Source: a virus. Taken from it: a stretch of 20,823 nt of DNA. Under the pieces are notes generated by a model. That model had not been told where the DNA came from. It did no database searches and worked only from the letters and a program-made list of their open reading frames with translations. Below, one piece after another: positions 1-7,679 of this stretch. Position 1 is the first letter of the stretch, and every line of letters starts with the position of its first letter. The stretch lies in the IMG/VR virus record IMGVR_UViG_3300032294_000618, positions 1 to 20,823 of that record; one strand, 5' to 3'. The position numbers and the translations under genes are program-made.

Positions 1-1718
1 CCTGAGCTATAACCAGTTAAAGCAACTGTTCCAAATCCACCAGCACCACCAGCACCACCAGCAAAAGTACCTGTACCGCCAGCACCACCTGACGATGTAG
101 GGGCAGTAGTAGCATTACCTCGTGAGCCACCGCCAGCCGTGTTAGTAGTGTTAAAAGTAGTATTACCACCATTGGCATTTTGAGCAGATGTGCCGATTGT
201 GTAAGGTATTGCCCCTGTTAAGGTTTGGTTAGTTAAAACTGTATATCCACCACCGCCTCCACCACCGCCAGCAGCTCGGTTGTTTCCTGATGATGCGGCA
301 GTTGCACCACCACCGCCAGCACCAATCATGTGAATGGTGTTATTAGAATTATTCCAATCTGCGGGTACTGTCCAAGAAGTGCCTGTAGTTAATCGGTAGG
401 CTTTAACTGTAGTAGGCTGAAACAATATTCCATCGTTGTTACCACCATTGGTAGAGTTTGCACCAGCATAAACAAGGTAAGGGTTTGAAGCACCTAAAGT
501 GTAGGAAAAGTTAATACTTTGAATGGACATATAGTCCATAGATATTGTTCCGCTACCCGTGTATATTATATTTCTTTGAACAGTAGGGCTTAGTGAATTT
601 ACAGTTACTACATTTCCAGCAGTTCCAGTTACAGTCCAGTTTGCAACACTAATATTTCCTGCATTAAGAGTTATTGTATGTGCAACTGTTTTTGTTGATG
701 CAATTTCTGTAAACGAGGGTAAAGTAGTTGAACCATCAATTTGTAATGTTGATGTTCCTGTTGTGCCACCAATAGTTAATTTATTAAATGCTAATTGACC
801 CCCAGTAAATGTTCTTCCAGTTCCAGAAGTGTTGCTTAAAACAATATTAGCTGTATTGACATTAAAAGTTAAATTTGTTGTTGTTCCTGTATTCCAAACA
901 GTTCCTGTACCACTCAAAGTCCATAATCCTGAACCCATTGTTAATGTACGGGTGTTTGAATTAGAACTAGAAAAAACACCAACTGTTACATTTTGATTAA
1001 ATGCGTCAAATGTTCCAGCATTTAAGTTTAATGTCCTTGTAGAACCCATTGTTAGTGCATCTACTAATCGAACTGTAGCTCCTACTGCATTAATGGTAAT
1101 TGGAAAATCTAATGTTTTACCATTGCTAGTAATTAATTGAGTACCTGATGTAGCGGCAAAAGTGGAAGTAGAAGCTCCAGCAGTAATAGACATTCCTGTA
1201 GAAATAGTTAAATTTCCATAAAATGTTCTTGCTGTAGCATTGGTATAAGAACCTGCAAAACCAGTAAAATTTAGACTTCTTAAAATTGAACCAGTTATAA
1301 GACCTACTACATCTGTTCCAGCAGTTATATTAAAACTAATTGAATTAGCTTCTGTAACTGAAGTTGCACTTATACTTCTTGTTCCGCTTGCTCCAGAATA
1401 GGTGCAATTAATTACTGGTGTTCCAGTAACTGTAAAAGTTGTTGCTCCTGTAAATATAGTTCCATTATTGCCAGCAATGTCAATGCTGTTTGTACCAAAC
1501 GCAAGAGTTCCTGTAAAACCTGTCGTGGTCAGAATTCTGCAAACAGCAGTACCTGAACCAATCGTTACAGTATTTGCGCCTGAATTAGCATCAAAGAATA
1601 CATCATCGGTAGCATTAGGTACTGCTTGACCACCTGCACCGCCAGAAGTTAAAGCCCATTTAGTGCCAGCAGTATTATCCCAAGTTCCTGTACCGCCTAC
1701 CCAATATCTATTAGCCAT
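1..1718 (-). CDS. Glycine-rich tail fibre or adhesin (partial, runs off left edge)
   Basis: An open minus-strand frame of 572 codons starts with ATG at 1718 and has no stop before the edge, so the C-terminus is missing. The protein begins MANRYWVGGTGTWD. A long middle section is rich in Thr, Ser, Asn and Gly with short beta-type repeats (patterns such as TGTxxW and NxGTF), as expected of a beta-helical or beta-sandwich fibre. The last 70 or so residues seen are very glycine-rich (runs of Gly with Ala, Ser, Thr), like glycine-rich C-terminal domains of phage receptor-binding proteins. The start overlaps the previous gene's TAA as TAATG, implying coupled translation. Its place at the end of a portal-fibre series supports a virion tail role. 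Function is inferred from composition and context; receptor specificity cannot be told. Confidence 0.75.
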   Translation of the reverse strand, partial: MANRYWVGGTGTWDNTAGTKWALTSGGAGGQAVPNATDDVFFDANSGANTVTIGSGTAVCRILTTTGFTGTLAFGTNSIDIAGNNGTIFTGATTFTVTGTPVINCTYSGASGTRSISATSVTEANSISFNITAGTDVVGLITGSILRSLNFTGFAGSYTNATARTFYGNLTISTGMSITAGASTSTFAATSGTQLITSNGKTLDFPITINAVGATVRLVDALTMGSTRTLNLNAGTFDAFNQNVTVGVFSSSNSNTRTLTMGSGLWTLSGTGTVWNTGTTTNLTFNVNTANIVLSNTSGTGRTFTGGQLAFNKLTIGGTTGTSTLQIDGSTTLPSFTEIASTKTVAHTITLNAGNISVANWTVTGTAGNVVTVNSLSPTVQRNIIYTGSGTISMDYMSIQSINFSYTLGASNPYLVYAGANSTNGGNNDGILFQPTTVKAYRLTTGTSWTVPADWNNSNNTIHMIGAGGGGATAASSGNNRAAGGGGGGGGYTVLTNQTLTGAIPYTIGTSAQNANGGNTTFNTTNTAGGGSRGNATTAPTSSGGAGGTGTFAGGAGGAGGFGTVALTGYSS

Positions 1719-1882
1719 TATTCACTCTGCGGTGGATTAAAGCGTTTACCATCCCATGTATAGCCAATATCGCAAAATGGGATTTCGACCAAAATACAGC
1801 CTTCAGGCGGTGTATCGGTAGGTTCAGCAACAATTAAATTAATGACGATGCCGTTACTATCAACGACTGCACAATTAGCCAT
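1718..1882 (-). CDS. Small tail-associated protein, 54 residues
   Basis: The protein starts MANCAVVDSNGIVINLIVAE and ends with YTWDGKRFNPPQSE. This pattern (a 'dG-V-n-iv' strand near the N-terminus and a 'GytwDG-F-PP' end) recurs in short proteins next to phage tail fibre genes; that recognition is from memory. I chose the ATG at 1882 because GGAG lies 6 nt upstream; an upstream in-frame start at 1924 lies inside the previous gene and lacks this support. It sits between two fibre genes, starting just after the stop of one and overlapping the start of the next by one base. A fibre-accessory or fibre-chaperone role is inference from position. Confidence 0.65.
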   Translation of the reverse strand: MANCAVVDSNGIVINLIVAEPTDTPPEGCILVEIPFCDIGYTWDGKRFNPPQSE

Positions 1883-1890
1883 TCTTACTC

Positions 1891-2982
1891 CTATGCTTGT
1901 GTAGCTACAGCAATTACATCCCAAAATATATCGGTAGAGTTATATACACAGCCTACATAAGTTACTTTTGTAGCAACTGTTGTAGTTGGTAAAGTCACGC
2001 CAACTGCTCGATATGCACCGCTTGTGGTAGTCCATGTAATCCCACGACCTGTACCATTATCTTCAAAACGCAACATTAAACGCTGACCATCTACAGGTGT
2101 TCCGCTTGGTGTTGCGACTGTAATTGCACCTGTTAAACCAAAGGCATTAAATACATCGGTTGTATCGCCATTTGGGGTAAGCGTTCCTGATGTTGCACCC
2201 GCAGCAACGGCTCTAGGGTTTACCCTTTTATTGGTAAGTGTTTGTGTTCCGCTATTGGTTGTAACTGTAGAATCAATGGCAATCGTACCTGAGGTGGTTA
2301 TAGTTCCGCCAGTAAGACCTGTACCAGCAATAACACTTGTTACTGTTCCTAAACCACTAACTCCAGTAATACTACCGCCTGTGATAGACACATTATTAGA
2401 GTTTTGTTGTGCCATATCACCTAAAACACCATCAATACCGGTTAAAGCATTGATTTGATCTTGTAGGCTCTTTAGGGTATCGGTAACAACCTGTGAAGTA
2501 CCAGAACCACCGCTACTAATGATGATATTTCTAGCAACTTCGGGTTGTAGTATCTGACCGCAATCGATCTCGTTGCCATTCGATAGGTAGATAACGAGAG
2601 AACCGTCAAAGTCTATTTTAGCATCGACGACAGATACACCGTCTTGACCATCAATACCGTCTTTTCCGTCAACACCGTCTTTGCCGTTGATGCCATCACG
2701 ACCATCTTTACCGTCACGACCAGCTTTACCATCTTTACCGGCAGGACCTTGGATGCCTTGCTTAGCAGGAGTGTTATTTAGCTCTACTAACTTAGCTTCT
2801 AGCTTAGATTCAATGGTTTTTAACGCCTGAATTACCATATCAGCGTTCTTACCAACAGCTTCTTCCCGCTTTTGCTTCGCTTCGATGATAGTTTTCTCAA
2901 CCTGAGCTAATGCTTGCTGCTGTTCCTCTAAAGAAACAGCACTATTACCGATTTTTTTGATAAAATCTTTAATATTAGCCAT
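1891..2982 (-). CDS. Collagen-repeat tail fibre protein, 363 residues
   Basis: Residues about 15-70 are charged and heptad-like, predicted to be an alpha-helical coiled coil. Residues 76-117 are 14 uninterrupted Gly-X-Y triplets rich in GKDG, GRDG and GVDG, a collagen-like triple helix. A beta-rich Gly/Thr/Ser region follows, then a C-terminal domain containing QTLTNKRVNPR and ending in DVIAVATQA, a fold seen in many phage fibre tips (from memory). The order helix, collagen stalk, tip suggests a trimeric fibre. The ATG at 2982 overlaps the portal gene's end by 8 bp and has only a weak Shine-Dalgarno sequence, so it may depend on coupling to portal translation. It could be a neck or head fibre rather than a tail fibre. 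Confidence 0.8.
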   Translation of the reverse strand: MANIKDFIKKIGNSAVSLEEQQQALAQVEKTIIEAKQKREEAVGKNADMVIQALKTIESKLEAKLVELNNTPAKQGIQGPAGKDGKAGRDGKDGRDGINGKDGVDGKDGIDGQDGVSVVDAKIDFDGSLVIYLSNGNEIDCGQILQPEVARNIIISSGGSGTSQVVTDTLKSLQDQINALTGIDGVLGDMAQQNSNNVSITGGSITGVSGLGTVTSVIAGTGLTGGTITTSGTIAIDSTVTTNSGTQTLTNKRVNPRAVAAGATSGTLTPNGDTTDVFNAFGLTGAITVATPSGTPVDGQRLMLRFEDNGTGRGITWTTTSGAYRAVGVTLPTTTVATKVTYVGCVYNSTDIFWDVIAVATQA

Positions 2983-5035
2983 TATTGGATAATTTCTCAG
3001 TTAAGTTATTCAGAAATTCTTCTTCTGTTTTACCAATTGTAGCAATTTTATCTGACATTTGCAACTCTACAATCTTCGTGTTATTCTTCAAATCTGCTTC
3101 TTTTAGCATTAATTCAGCGATTTTAACACGGCGATCGAATTCTGCATTGGCAGCGTCGTCTTGATTTGGTAAATTTCTAGAAACAGCACTGATAACCTTA
3201 GCTTCCACTTCTTTTGGAGCCAACTGAGCTTCAACCATCGTCTTTTGAGCATCTGCAACATCTTTAGCAGCGGAGGCTTCAAGGCTCTTAATTTGGGCTT
3301 GTTGCGATTGCAGCTGCAACTGAAGCTGTGCCTGAGCCAATTGCTGTTGCTCTGGATTTGGTTGCATCATTTGATCTAGTTGTTGGATCATTTCAGCACG
3401 ATTTGGCAAGCTAGAACTAGAGATAATACCTTTGAGGATCATCGGCAACACAGGAGTGTCAGGACCGAGGGTCTGGAGCAATGCGATGAGCTGCTGTTGC
3501 TCGTACTCACGGGCAATGATACCAAGCGTAGCCATTGGAATAAACTTGTAATCCGCTGCAGGATAACGCTCAGGGTCAAACTGCATAAAGCGATAAGCAG
3601 CTTTGCGAATCAAGGGAACTAAGAAGTCCTCTTGGAAGTTCGTCAAAGTACGCTTGTACTTCTTGATGATACCAGCGATCGACATCGAGAACTGAGCAGC
3701 TCCGTCACGAGTAAACTGTGTTGGCTGACCAGAAGCATCAACAGTGCCAGTAGCTTGTAGTAACATACGCTCAAAGTTCTGGCTAATCGCTAAGTTGCCG
3801 GGATCGGTAATGCCGAACTTAAATGGCTGTAGGATTTCAGCAGGATTGCCGTTGGTGAGGATTGCTTTACCGGGTTTGACTTCAAACTTAGCACCACGGG
3901 GTAGACGAGTAGCGTCCATCGCAATCATCGGTGCGGTTGTGAGAGCTAGGCTGTCTAAGTGGCTACGCAACTGAGCATCAATACCCTTTTGCATATTGTA
4001 GCCTTTTTCTACAGTGCCACGACCCCAGAAGCGGTTCGGTACAGTATCGTCCTGATAAGCTACAACAGGACGGTCTTTCATCATGTACGGCGTTTTTTCT
4101 GCTTTGAGGAGGAGGTCGCCGTTAGCAATAACAACGATGGCTTCGACGAGATCGCTATACTTATCCGCAGTGCTATCGTCCGGAAATAAGTCAACAACTT
4201 CTTCACCTTCTTTGTTCTCCAATTGTTCAATGTATTCACGAGGTACTAAACCGTAGTACTTCATGAGTAATACTTTATCGTCCTTAAACTGGACATCTTC
4301 TTGTGTTGGCTCTAAGTCATCATCTTGACCGTAGGGTTGAATATCTACTTTCTTGTAGATACCCTTTTCCATACCCGATACTACCTGATGAATGGAAACA
4401 TAGGACTCAATAGCGACACCCATTGCCTCATCAACGCTAACAGCATTGGGGTCAATGAGGAAGTTCTTTGGATTGATGGGATTTAGCTTGACGCAGGTAT
4501 ATTCCTTCTCCATCACTCCGTAGGCTGCTGTGCCGTCAGGCATTGGCATCGTCTGAGGATACATCTCAGTTTTTTTGGTAACGGTCAATTCACCGATACC
4601 TGTACCGTAAATCTCAGCTAATAACTCAATCTGAGTAATAGCTTTACGAATGTTTTCTTTTTCTAAGTCTTCTTTGAGCTGGAGTTTAAGGACTTCAACA
4701 TCGATAAGGTTTGTGTCTGTAACATCGTCAGCAATGTCAAACCATTCTCCATTTCCGAATATAGCTTCGCAAATCTCTGCATGTCTTGTTTCCACAGCTT
4801 GTTGAGTCGCTGGGGAGATAATACGGCTGCGCTCAGATTCTCTAGTGCGGTCTTCTGCAGCCCACTTACCTCTAAAAATTCTTTCATATTCTTTCCAGTC
4901 TTCCAGATAATTCGTATCACGATGATCACGCCAGCGATCACAGTGACCTACAACGAAATCGACAATCTCTTTATCGGCTTCTGTCGGTTGATAAAACTCA
5001 TTCTGAGCGAGTTCATCTTTAGTAAATTCTGCCAT
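2975..5035 (-). CDS. Portal protein, 686 residues
   Basis: The portal forms the ring at one capsid vertex through which terminase pumps DNA. The N-terminal 120 residues contain a region like WKEYERIFRGKW followed by RSRIISPATQQAVETRHAEI, typical of large podovirus-type portals; the middle has IDPNAVSVDEAM and FWGRGTVEKGYNMQKGIDAQ, also portal-like. Roughly residues 555-600 are strongly Gln-rich and helical, followed by another charged helix, fitting the long helical barrel of large portals such as that of P22 (about 725 residues). AAGGA lies upstream of the ATG at 5035. It lies directly downstream of the terminase block. Assignment rests on motif recognition plus context; I am fairly sure. 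Confidence 0.88.
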   Translation of the reverse strand: MAEFTKDELAQNEFYQPTEADKEIVDFVVGHCDRWRDHRDTNYLEDWKEYERIFRGKWAAEDRTRESERSRIISPATQQAVETRHAEICEAIFGNGEWFDIADDVTDTNLIDVEVLKLQLKEDLEKENIRKAITQIELLAEIYGTGIGELTVTKKTEMYPQTMPMPDGTAAYGVMEKEYTCVKLNPINPKNFLIDPNAVSVDEAMGVAIESYVSIHQVVSGMEKGIYKKVDIQPYGQDDDLEPTQEDVQFKDDKVLLMKYYGLVPREYIEQLENKEGEEVVDLFPDDSTADKYSDLVEAIVVIANGDLLLKAEKTPYMMKDRPVVAYQDDTVPNRFWGRGTVEKGYNMQKGIDAQLRSHLDSLALTTAPMIAMDATRLPRGAKFEVKPGKAILTNGNPAEILQPFKFGITDPGNLAISQNFERMLLQATGTVDASGQPTQFTRDGAAQFSMSIAGIIKKYKRTLTNFQEDFLVPLIRKAAYRFMQFDPERYPAADYKFIPMATLGIIAREYEQQQLIALLQTLGPDTPVLPMILKGIISSSSLPNRAEMIQQLDQMMQPNPEQQQLAQAQLQLQLQSQQAQIKSLEASAAKDVADAQKTMVEAQLAPKEVEAKVISAVSRNLPNQDDAANAEFDRRVKIAELMLKEADLKNNTKIVELQMSDKIATIGKTEEEFLNNLTEKLSNNG

Positions 5036-5043
5036 GATTTTCC

Positions 5044-5289
5044 TTAGTCTTCTTCAGAGTTGTCTTCAACGGAATCGTCAAACGGATCAGTAAATTCTAC
5101 TTCTACTACTTCCCTCGGTAAAAAGATTTCTTTATCTTTTAGACCTTCCATCTTAGCGGCTGATACAATCTTCATCAGGCACTCGCCATCGAGATTGTTC
5201 ATCTCTTCCTTCATTACTTCCCAGACTGCAGGATTTTTGCTAAGATTCTCAAAATCTAGTGGAACATATTCATTTTCTTTTTCGTACAT
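5044..5289 (-). CDS. Acidic hypothetical protein between terminase and portal, 81 residues
   Basis: I do not recognise a family. The protein starts MYEKENEYVPLDFENLSKNP and ends in a very acidic tail (DPFDDSVEDNSEED). A middle helix around NLDGECLMKIVSAAKMEGLKDKEI looks folded. It has AAGGAAAAG before the ATG at 5289, and lies 8 bp after the large terminase gene and 8 bp before the portal gene, so it belongs to the packaging operon. Small acidic proteins in this position could be packaging accessories or head-assembly chaperones, but nothing in the sequence decides that. Confidence 0.7.
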   Translation of the reverse strand: MYEKENEYVPLDFENLSKNPAVWEVMKEEMNNLDGECLMKIVSAAKMEGLKDKEIFLPREVVEVEFTDPFDDSVEDNSEED

Positions 5290-5297
5290 ACTTTTCC

Positions 5298-6557
5298 TTA
5301 GTACCCAGAAATTACATCCAAAGTCTCGTATCCGTCATCTTCGTAATCCTGCTGATAGTTGGATACCGCTAACTGATCTACATACGCCAATGCGTCGACT
5401 AAGTCGTCATGCACATTAGCAGTGGGGAAGAGGAGTAACTGATCTACTAACTCTCTCCAGTCTTCTTCCTTGTTTAGGGTGATTCTGCCATGCTCGAATC
5501 TTCCCTGTAACGCCCACGCAATCCGTTCCGTTTTCTTTTTGTTGCCATGCGTCAAATCTGTGATGTGGAAATACACACTGTACTTACGCATCAAATCATT
5601 TAGGTAAGGCGCTACTGCATTCTTTAGCGCTCCACGCTCGATTCCTACTGCGGTAGGCTGGTATTCCTGTACTGCCCTTAAAATCTTCCCAGCGGTCTCT
5701 TTGATGTCCCAGCGACCGTGGATAATCTTTTCTACAAACCAATCGCCAGTGTCTTCTATTTTAACAATCGCTATTGCGGATTCGTCTAAGCGTTTCTTTG
5801 AAGCGCCAGCGTTCTTCGCCACATCCTCAAATCCTGCAAGGTCGATTGCAATAACATAGTCGCCCTGCCCCGGATCTTCACCATAACGAACCCATTCCTC
5901 TTTGAAGATCTCCTGACCCGCATTGTCGAAAGAAGCCTCGTATTCCTGTTTGAAGGCAAACGACGAGAGCGTTTTTCTTGCAGCGTCCACCTCTTTCGGG
6001 TCAATCGTCTCATTGTCTTTAGTAGTAAAGTGCCATGCTTTCCATTCAGGATCTTCTCCTTCAAAGCCTAGCTTGTACATCTCGTAGAACCAATTACGAC
6101 CGGAGGGAGTCGAAATAAACATCGCTTCACCTTTACGGTCCGAGAGCGATGCTCGGATAATCTTCTCCCAAGTGTCTTGCTTAATAAACGCACACTCGTC
6201 AAGGACTGCGTAATACAAACTGAGACCACGAAGCGTATCACTGTTATCTGCACCACGGACATGAATCTTACGACCATTAATCAGTGTGATGTCCAGATTG
6301 TTAATGTGTGCCGACTTAATCACCGGCTTCCCAATCTCTAGGAGACTGTCCCAGATAATCTGTCTGGACTGACCTAGCGTTGGCGACACATACAGCACTG
6401 CAGACCCTTCCGGTGCTTCTAAAGCCTTAATAATGAGCATCATCGTTGCTAGACGACTTTTACCGCACCGCCTCCCGGCTGCTATTACTTTAAAGCGAGT
6501 CTGGTCCTTAAAGACATCTTGCTGCCACTTTAGCAGCTGGAAGTTAAGACTCGTCAC
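5298..6557 (-). CDS. terL: Terminase large subunit (packaging ATPase and nuclease), 419 residues
   Basis: This is the motor that translocates DNA into the prohead and cuts the concatemer. The ATPase domain shows Walker A GRRCGKS at residues 28-34, Walker B AVLDE with D120-E121, and a coupling motif FISTPSG near 148-154. The RNase H-like nuclease domain has acidic residues at D239 (VIAIDLAG), E307 (VGIERG) and D384/D385/D388 (HDDLVDAL). The length is at the short end for the family. The start is GTG at 6557: an in-frame TAG lies just upstream with no ATG between, and GAGG sits 6 nt before the GTG. It overlaps the preceding gene by 14 bp, so translation is probably coupled. Confidence 0.93.
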   Translation of the reverse strand: MTSLNFQLLKWQQDVFKDQTRFKVIAAGRRCGKSRLATMMLIIKALEAPEGSAVLYVSPTLGQSRQIIWDSLLEIGKPVIKSAHINNLDITLINGRKIHVRGADNSDTLRGLSLYYAVLDECAFIKQDTWEKIIRASLSDRKGEAMFISTPSGRNWFYEMYKLGFEGEDPEWKAWHFTTKDNETIDPKEVDAARKTLSSFAFKQEYEASFDNAGQEIFKEEWVRYGEDPGQGDYVIAIDLAGFEDVAKNAGASKKRLDESAIAIVKIEDTGDWFVEKIIHGRWDIKETAGKILRAVQEYQPTAVGIERGALKNAVAPYLNDLMRKYSVYFHITDLTHGNKKKTERIAWALQGRFEHGRITLNKEEDWRELVDQLLLFPTANVHDDLVDALAYVDQLAVSNYQQDYEDDGYETLDVISGY

Positions 6558-7029
6558 TATCGACCTCGTTCTCGACGATGTCTACGACACCAGCATCGAC
6601 AGTAGGACTATTTAGTCCAGTGATGTTAATGCTAATCTGCGGTGTTGAACCACTATTCTTAGCGGCATCGAATACCGACAAGGGTAATAATCTATCGACA
6701 CACAGCTTTAGTGCTGCCATGTTGTCCTTATCATTTACATCCAACGCTTTATGAATCAGCGTCTCAATAATCTTGTCTCCGGAGGTTCCAAGCAATCTAG
6801 CTTTGAACTCATTGATTCTTGCTGCGTCTCCGGCGGGTCTACCGACTTTGCCACGGTTACCCTTCTTTTTCGCCTCAATGTCCTTCTTTAGCGGACGACC
6901 TACTTTACGACGAACTATCTTCGGACGCTTGTGTTCTACAAGGTCTGCACTGACTGCTTCCTGTGCAATCCCCTTCGGGGGCGGTTTAGTTTCGACAACA
7001 GAAGTTGTCACTTCTACTTTTTCTTCCAA
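6544..7029 (-). CDS. terS: Probable terminase small subunit with AT-hook-like motifs, 161 residues
   Basis: The gene directly precedes and overlaps the large terminase, the usual place for the DNA-recognition subunit. The first 70 residues are disordered and basic with two AT-hook-like KVGRP motifs at residues 42-46 and 61-65. A helical region follows with IIETLIHKALD and AALKLCVDRLLPLS, resembling the C-terminal part of the DUF5681-type phage family (from memory). The C-terminus is acidic. The start is TTG at 7029: an in-frame TAA lies upstream, no early ATG exists, and AAGGA is 8 nt before the TTG. A general DNA-binding protein is the alternative; recognition of the packaging site is inference. 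Confidence 0.65.
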   Translation of the reverse strand: MEEKVEVTTSVVETKPPPKGIAQEAVSADLVEHKRPKIVRRKVGRPLKKDIEAKKKGNRGKVGRPAGDAARINEFKARLLGTSGDKIIETLIHKALDVNDKDNMAALKLCVDRLLPLSVFDAAKNSGSTPQISINITGLNSPTVDAGVVDIVENEVDSDES

Positions 7030-7140
7030 TGTCTTTGTCCTTAATGGGAGACTTGTTTAAATTAGCGACAATCCATCTATATAGGGTTTTCGCTATCGGA
7101 GAGGTTTCTATAGGAGAAGAATATTAATCATCCTATATCG

Positions 7141-7168
7141 CTAACGAATCATCCCTAACGAATCGTCA
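7141..7168. repeat. Tandem direct repeat in leftward leader
   Basis: The 10-mer CTAACGAATC occurs at 7141-7150 and again at 7155-7164, giving two 14-bp units in tandem. They lie 16-39 bp downstream of the inferred leftward transcription start. They could be a regulator binding site or part of the leader RNA. Confidence 0.55.
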
Positions 7169-7175
7169 TAGTTCT

Positions 7176-7193
7176 ATATAGTGCGAACTATAT
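7176..7193. promoter_or_regulatory. Inverted repeat overlapping the leftward -10 box (operator candidate)
   Basis: ATATAGT and ACTATAT form perfect 7-bp arms around a GCGA centre. The right arm covers the -10 hexamer of the leftward promoter and the left arm covers the expected transcription start. A dimeric protein bound here would block RNA polymerase. The binding protein is not identified. Confidence 0.5.
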
Positions 7194-7215
7194 CATACTT
7201 TTTCATTTTTGTCAA
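7187..7215 (-). promoter_or_regulatory. Near-consensus leftward sigma70 promoter for the packaging/structural operon
   Basis: Read on the minus strand, a perfect TTGACA (-35, 7215-7210) is followed by exactly 17 nt and then TATAGT (-10, 7192-7187), with an extended TG one base before the -10. The predicted start is near 7180, giving a leader of about 150 nt before the small-terminase TTG. Such strength suggests host RNA polymerase transcribes the structural operon unless it is repressed. Confidence 0.8.
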
Positions 7216-7240
7216 GTACTTTGTTACTTTTTTATTTACA

Positions 7241-7330
7241 GTATAGACCCTCCGGTGCGGGACTCCATCGGCTTGATCGGTCTCCGCTTACCCTACGCTA
7301 GAGACCACTTCGTGTGCGCCGATTCCGTTA
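7241..7330. other. GC-rich island with nested stems (structured RNA or packaging-site candidate)
   Basis: GC content is 60% at 7261-7320 against about 28% nearby. An outer stem pairs ATCGGC (7267-7272) with GCCGAT (7318-7323), and an inner stem pairs GGTCTC (7279-7284) with GAGACC (7301-7306). No tRNA T-arm or anticodon arm fits and no reading frame is convincing. It lies upstream of the leftward promoter, about 0.25 kb from the small-terminase gene, so a cos/pac-type site, an origin or a small RNA are all possible. Confidence 0.4.
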
Positions 7331-7396
7331 TTGACTCTGTCCCATTTTCATTATTATTCTACATAGTCACTTCTTCTTTTAATTTCAAAGACTTAC

Positions 7397-7409
7397 ATTG
7401 CAGTGCAAT
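7397..7409. repeat. Perfect 13-bp palindrome
   Basis: ATTGCA and TGCAAT flank a central G. It overlaps a TATAGT hexamer at 7409-7414 that has no good -35 partner. A protein-binding site is possible. Confidence 0.4.
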
Positions 7410-7508
7410 ATAGTCTATTTTTACTATTTTGTATGCTTGCTTTTTACTTTTTTGTGTACGATAGCGGCTCCGACAACATTACATCACAGCCACAACCCCT
7501 CCCCCCTA

Positions 7509-7526
7509 TGTTGTTTTTATACAACA
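7509..7526. promoter_or_regulatory. Palindromic operator candidate, copy 1
   Basis: TGTTGT and ACAACA arms are separated by the 6-nt spacer TTTTAT. The same 18-bp architecture recurs at 7655-7672. Dyad arms of 6 bp with a fixed spacer match the binding style of dimeric helix-turn-helix regulators (established for phage repressors in general). The cognate protein is not visible in this window. Confidence 0.55.
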
Positions 7527-7649
7527 GTTTATAGCTACAAATATGCATCAATGCGTATATTCGCATACATCGATATAGTCAAAAACTATTAAGATCAGCA
7601 CAGCCGATAGAGCGAATGTATGAGGCGATGAAGCACCTTTATAGTGCAA

Positions 7650-7679
7650 CCTAGTGTTGTAAAAATACAACAGTCTAGG
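7650..7679. promoter_or_regulatory. Palindromic operator candidate, copy 2, within a longer hairpin
   Basis: TGTTGT and ACAACA (7655-7672) flank the spacer AAAAAT, repeating the site at 7509. Here outer arms CCTAG (7650-7654) and CTAGG (7675-7679) extend the symmetry, giving a 12-bp stem with a 2-nt bulge and an AAAA loop. There is no T-tract after it, so it does not look like a terminator. Confidence 0.55.

Noticed and set aside
2231-2458. 75-codon plus-strand Val/Pro-rich frame in the fibre gene
   Set aside because: Antisense to Gly/Thr codons (GGT, ACT), which read as Pro, Thr, Ser and Val; a composition effect.
2640-2760. Short repeats resembling a CRISPR-like array
   Set aside because: The periodicity is 9 bp or multiples and encodes Gly-X-Y triplets of the collagen-like stalk.
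5060-5419. 119-codon plus-strand frame opposite the acidic gene and the terminase end
   Set aside because: It is antisense to two well-supported genes, has Ser/Arg-rich composition typical of a shadow frame and no family resemblance.
7241-7330. tRNA gene in the GC-rich island
   Set aside because: No T-arm consensus, no anticodon arm and no acceptor pairing; the stems do not form a cloverleaf.
7331-7357. Rightward promoter TTGACT with TATTAT
   Set aside because: The spacer is only 15 nt and would lie nearly 500 bp from the first gene, so it is not convincing.
7495-7507. G-quadruplex on the minus strand opposite the C-rich run
   Set aside because: There are only two G runs (six and four), not the four separated runs usually needed.
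7398-7592. 64-codon plus-strand frame in the control region
   Set aside because: It starts at TTG without a Shine-Dalgarno sequence, has odd composition (Tyr, Phe, Cys, His-rich) and crosses an operator candidate.
7650-7679. Intrinsic terminator
   Set aside because: The hairpin is good but has no T-tract on either strand; the same lack applies to the hairpins at 7746-7770 and 8023-8051.
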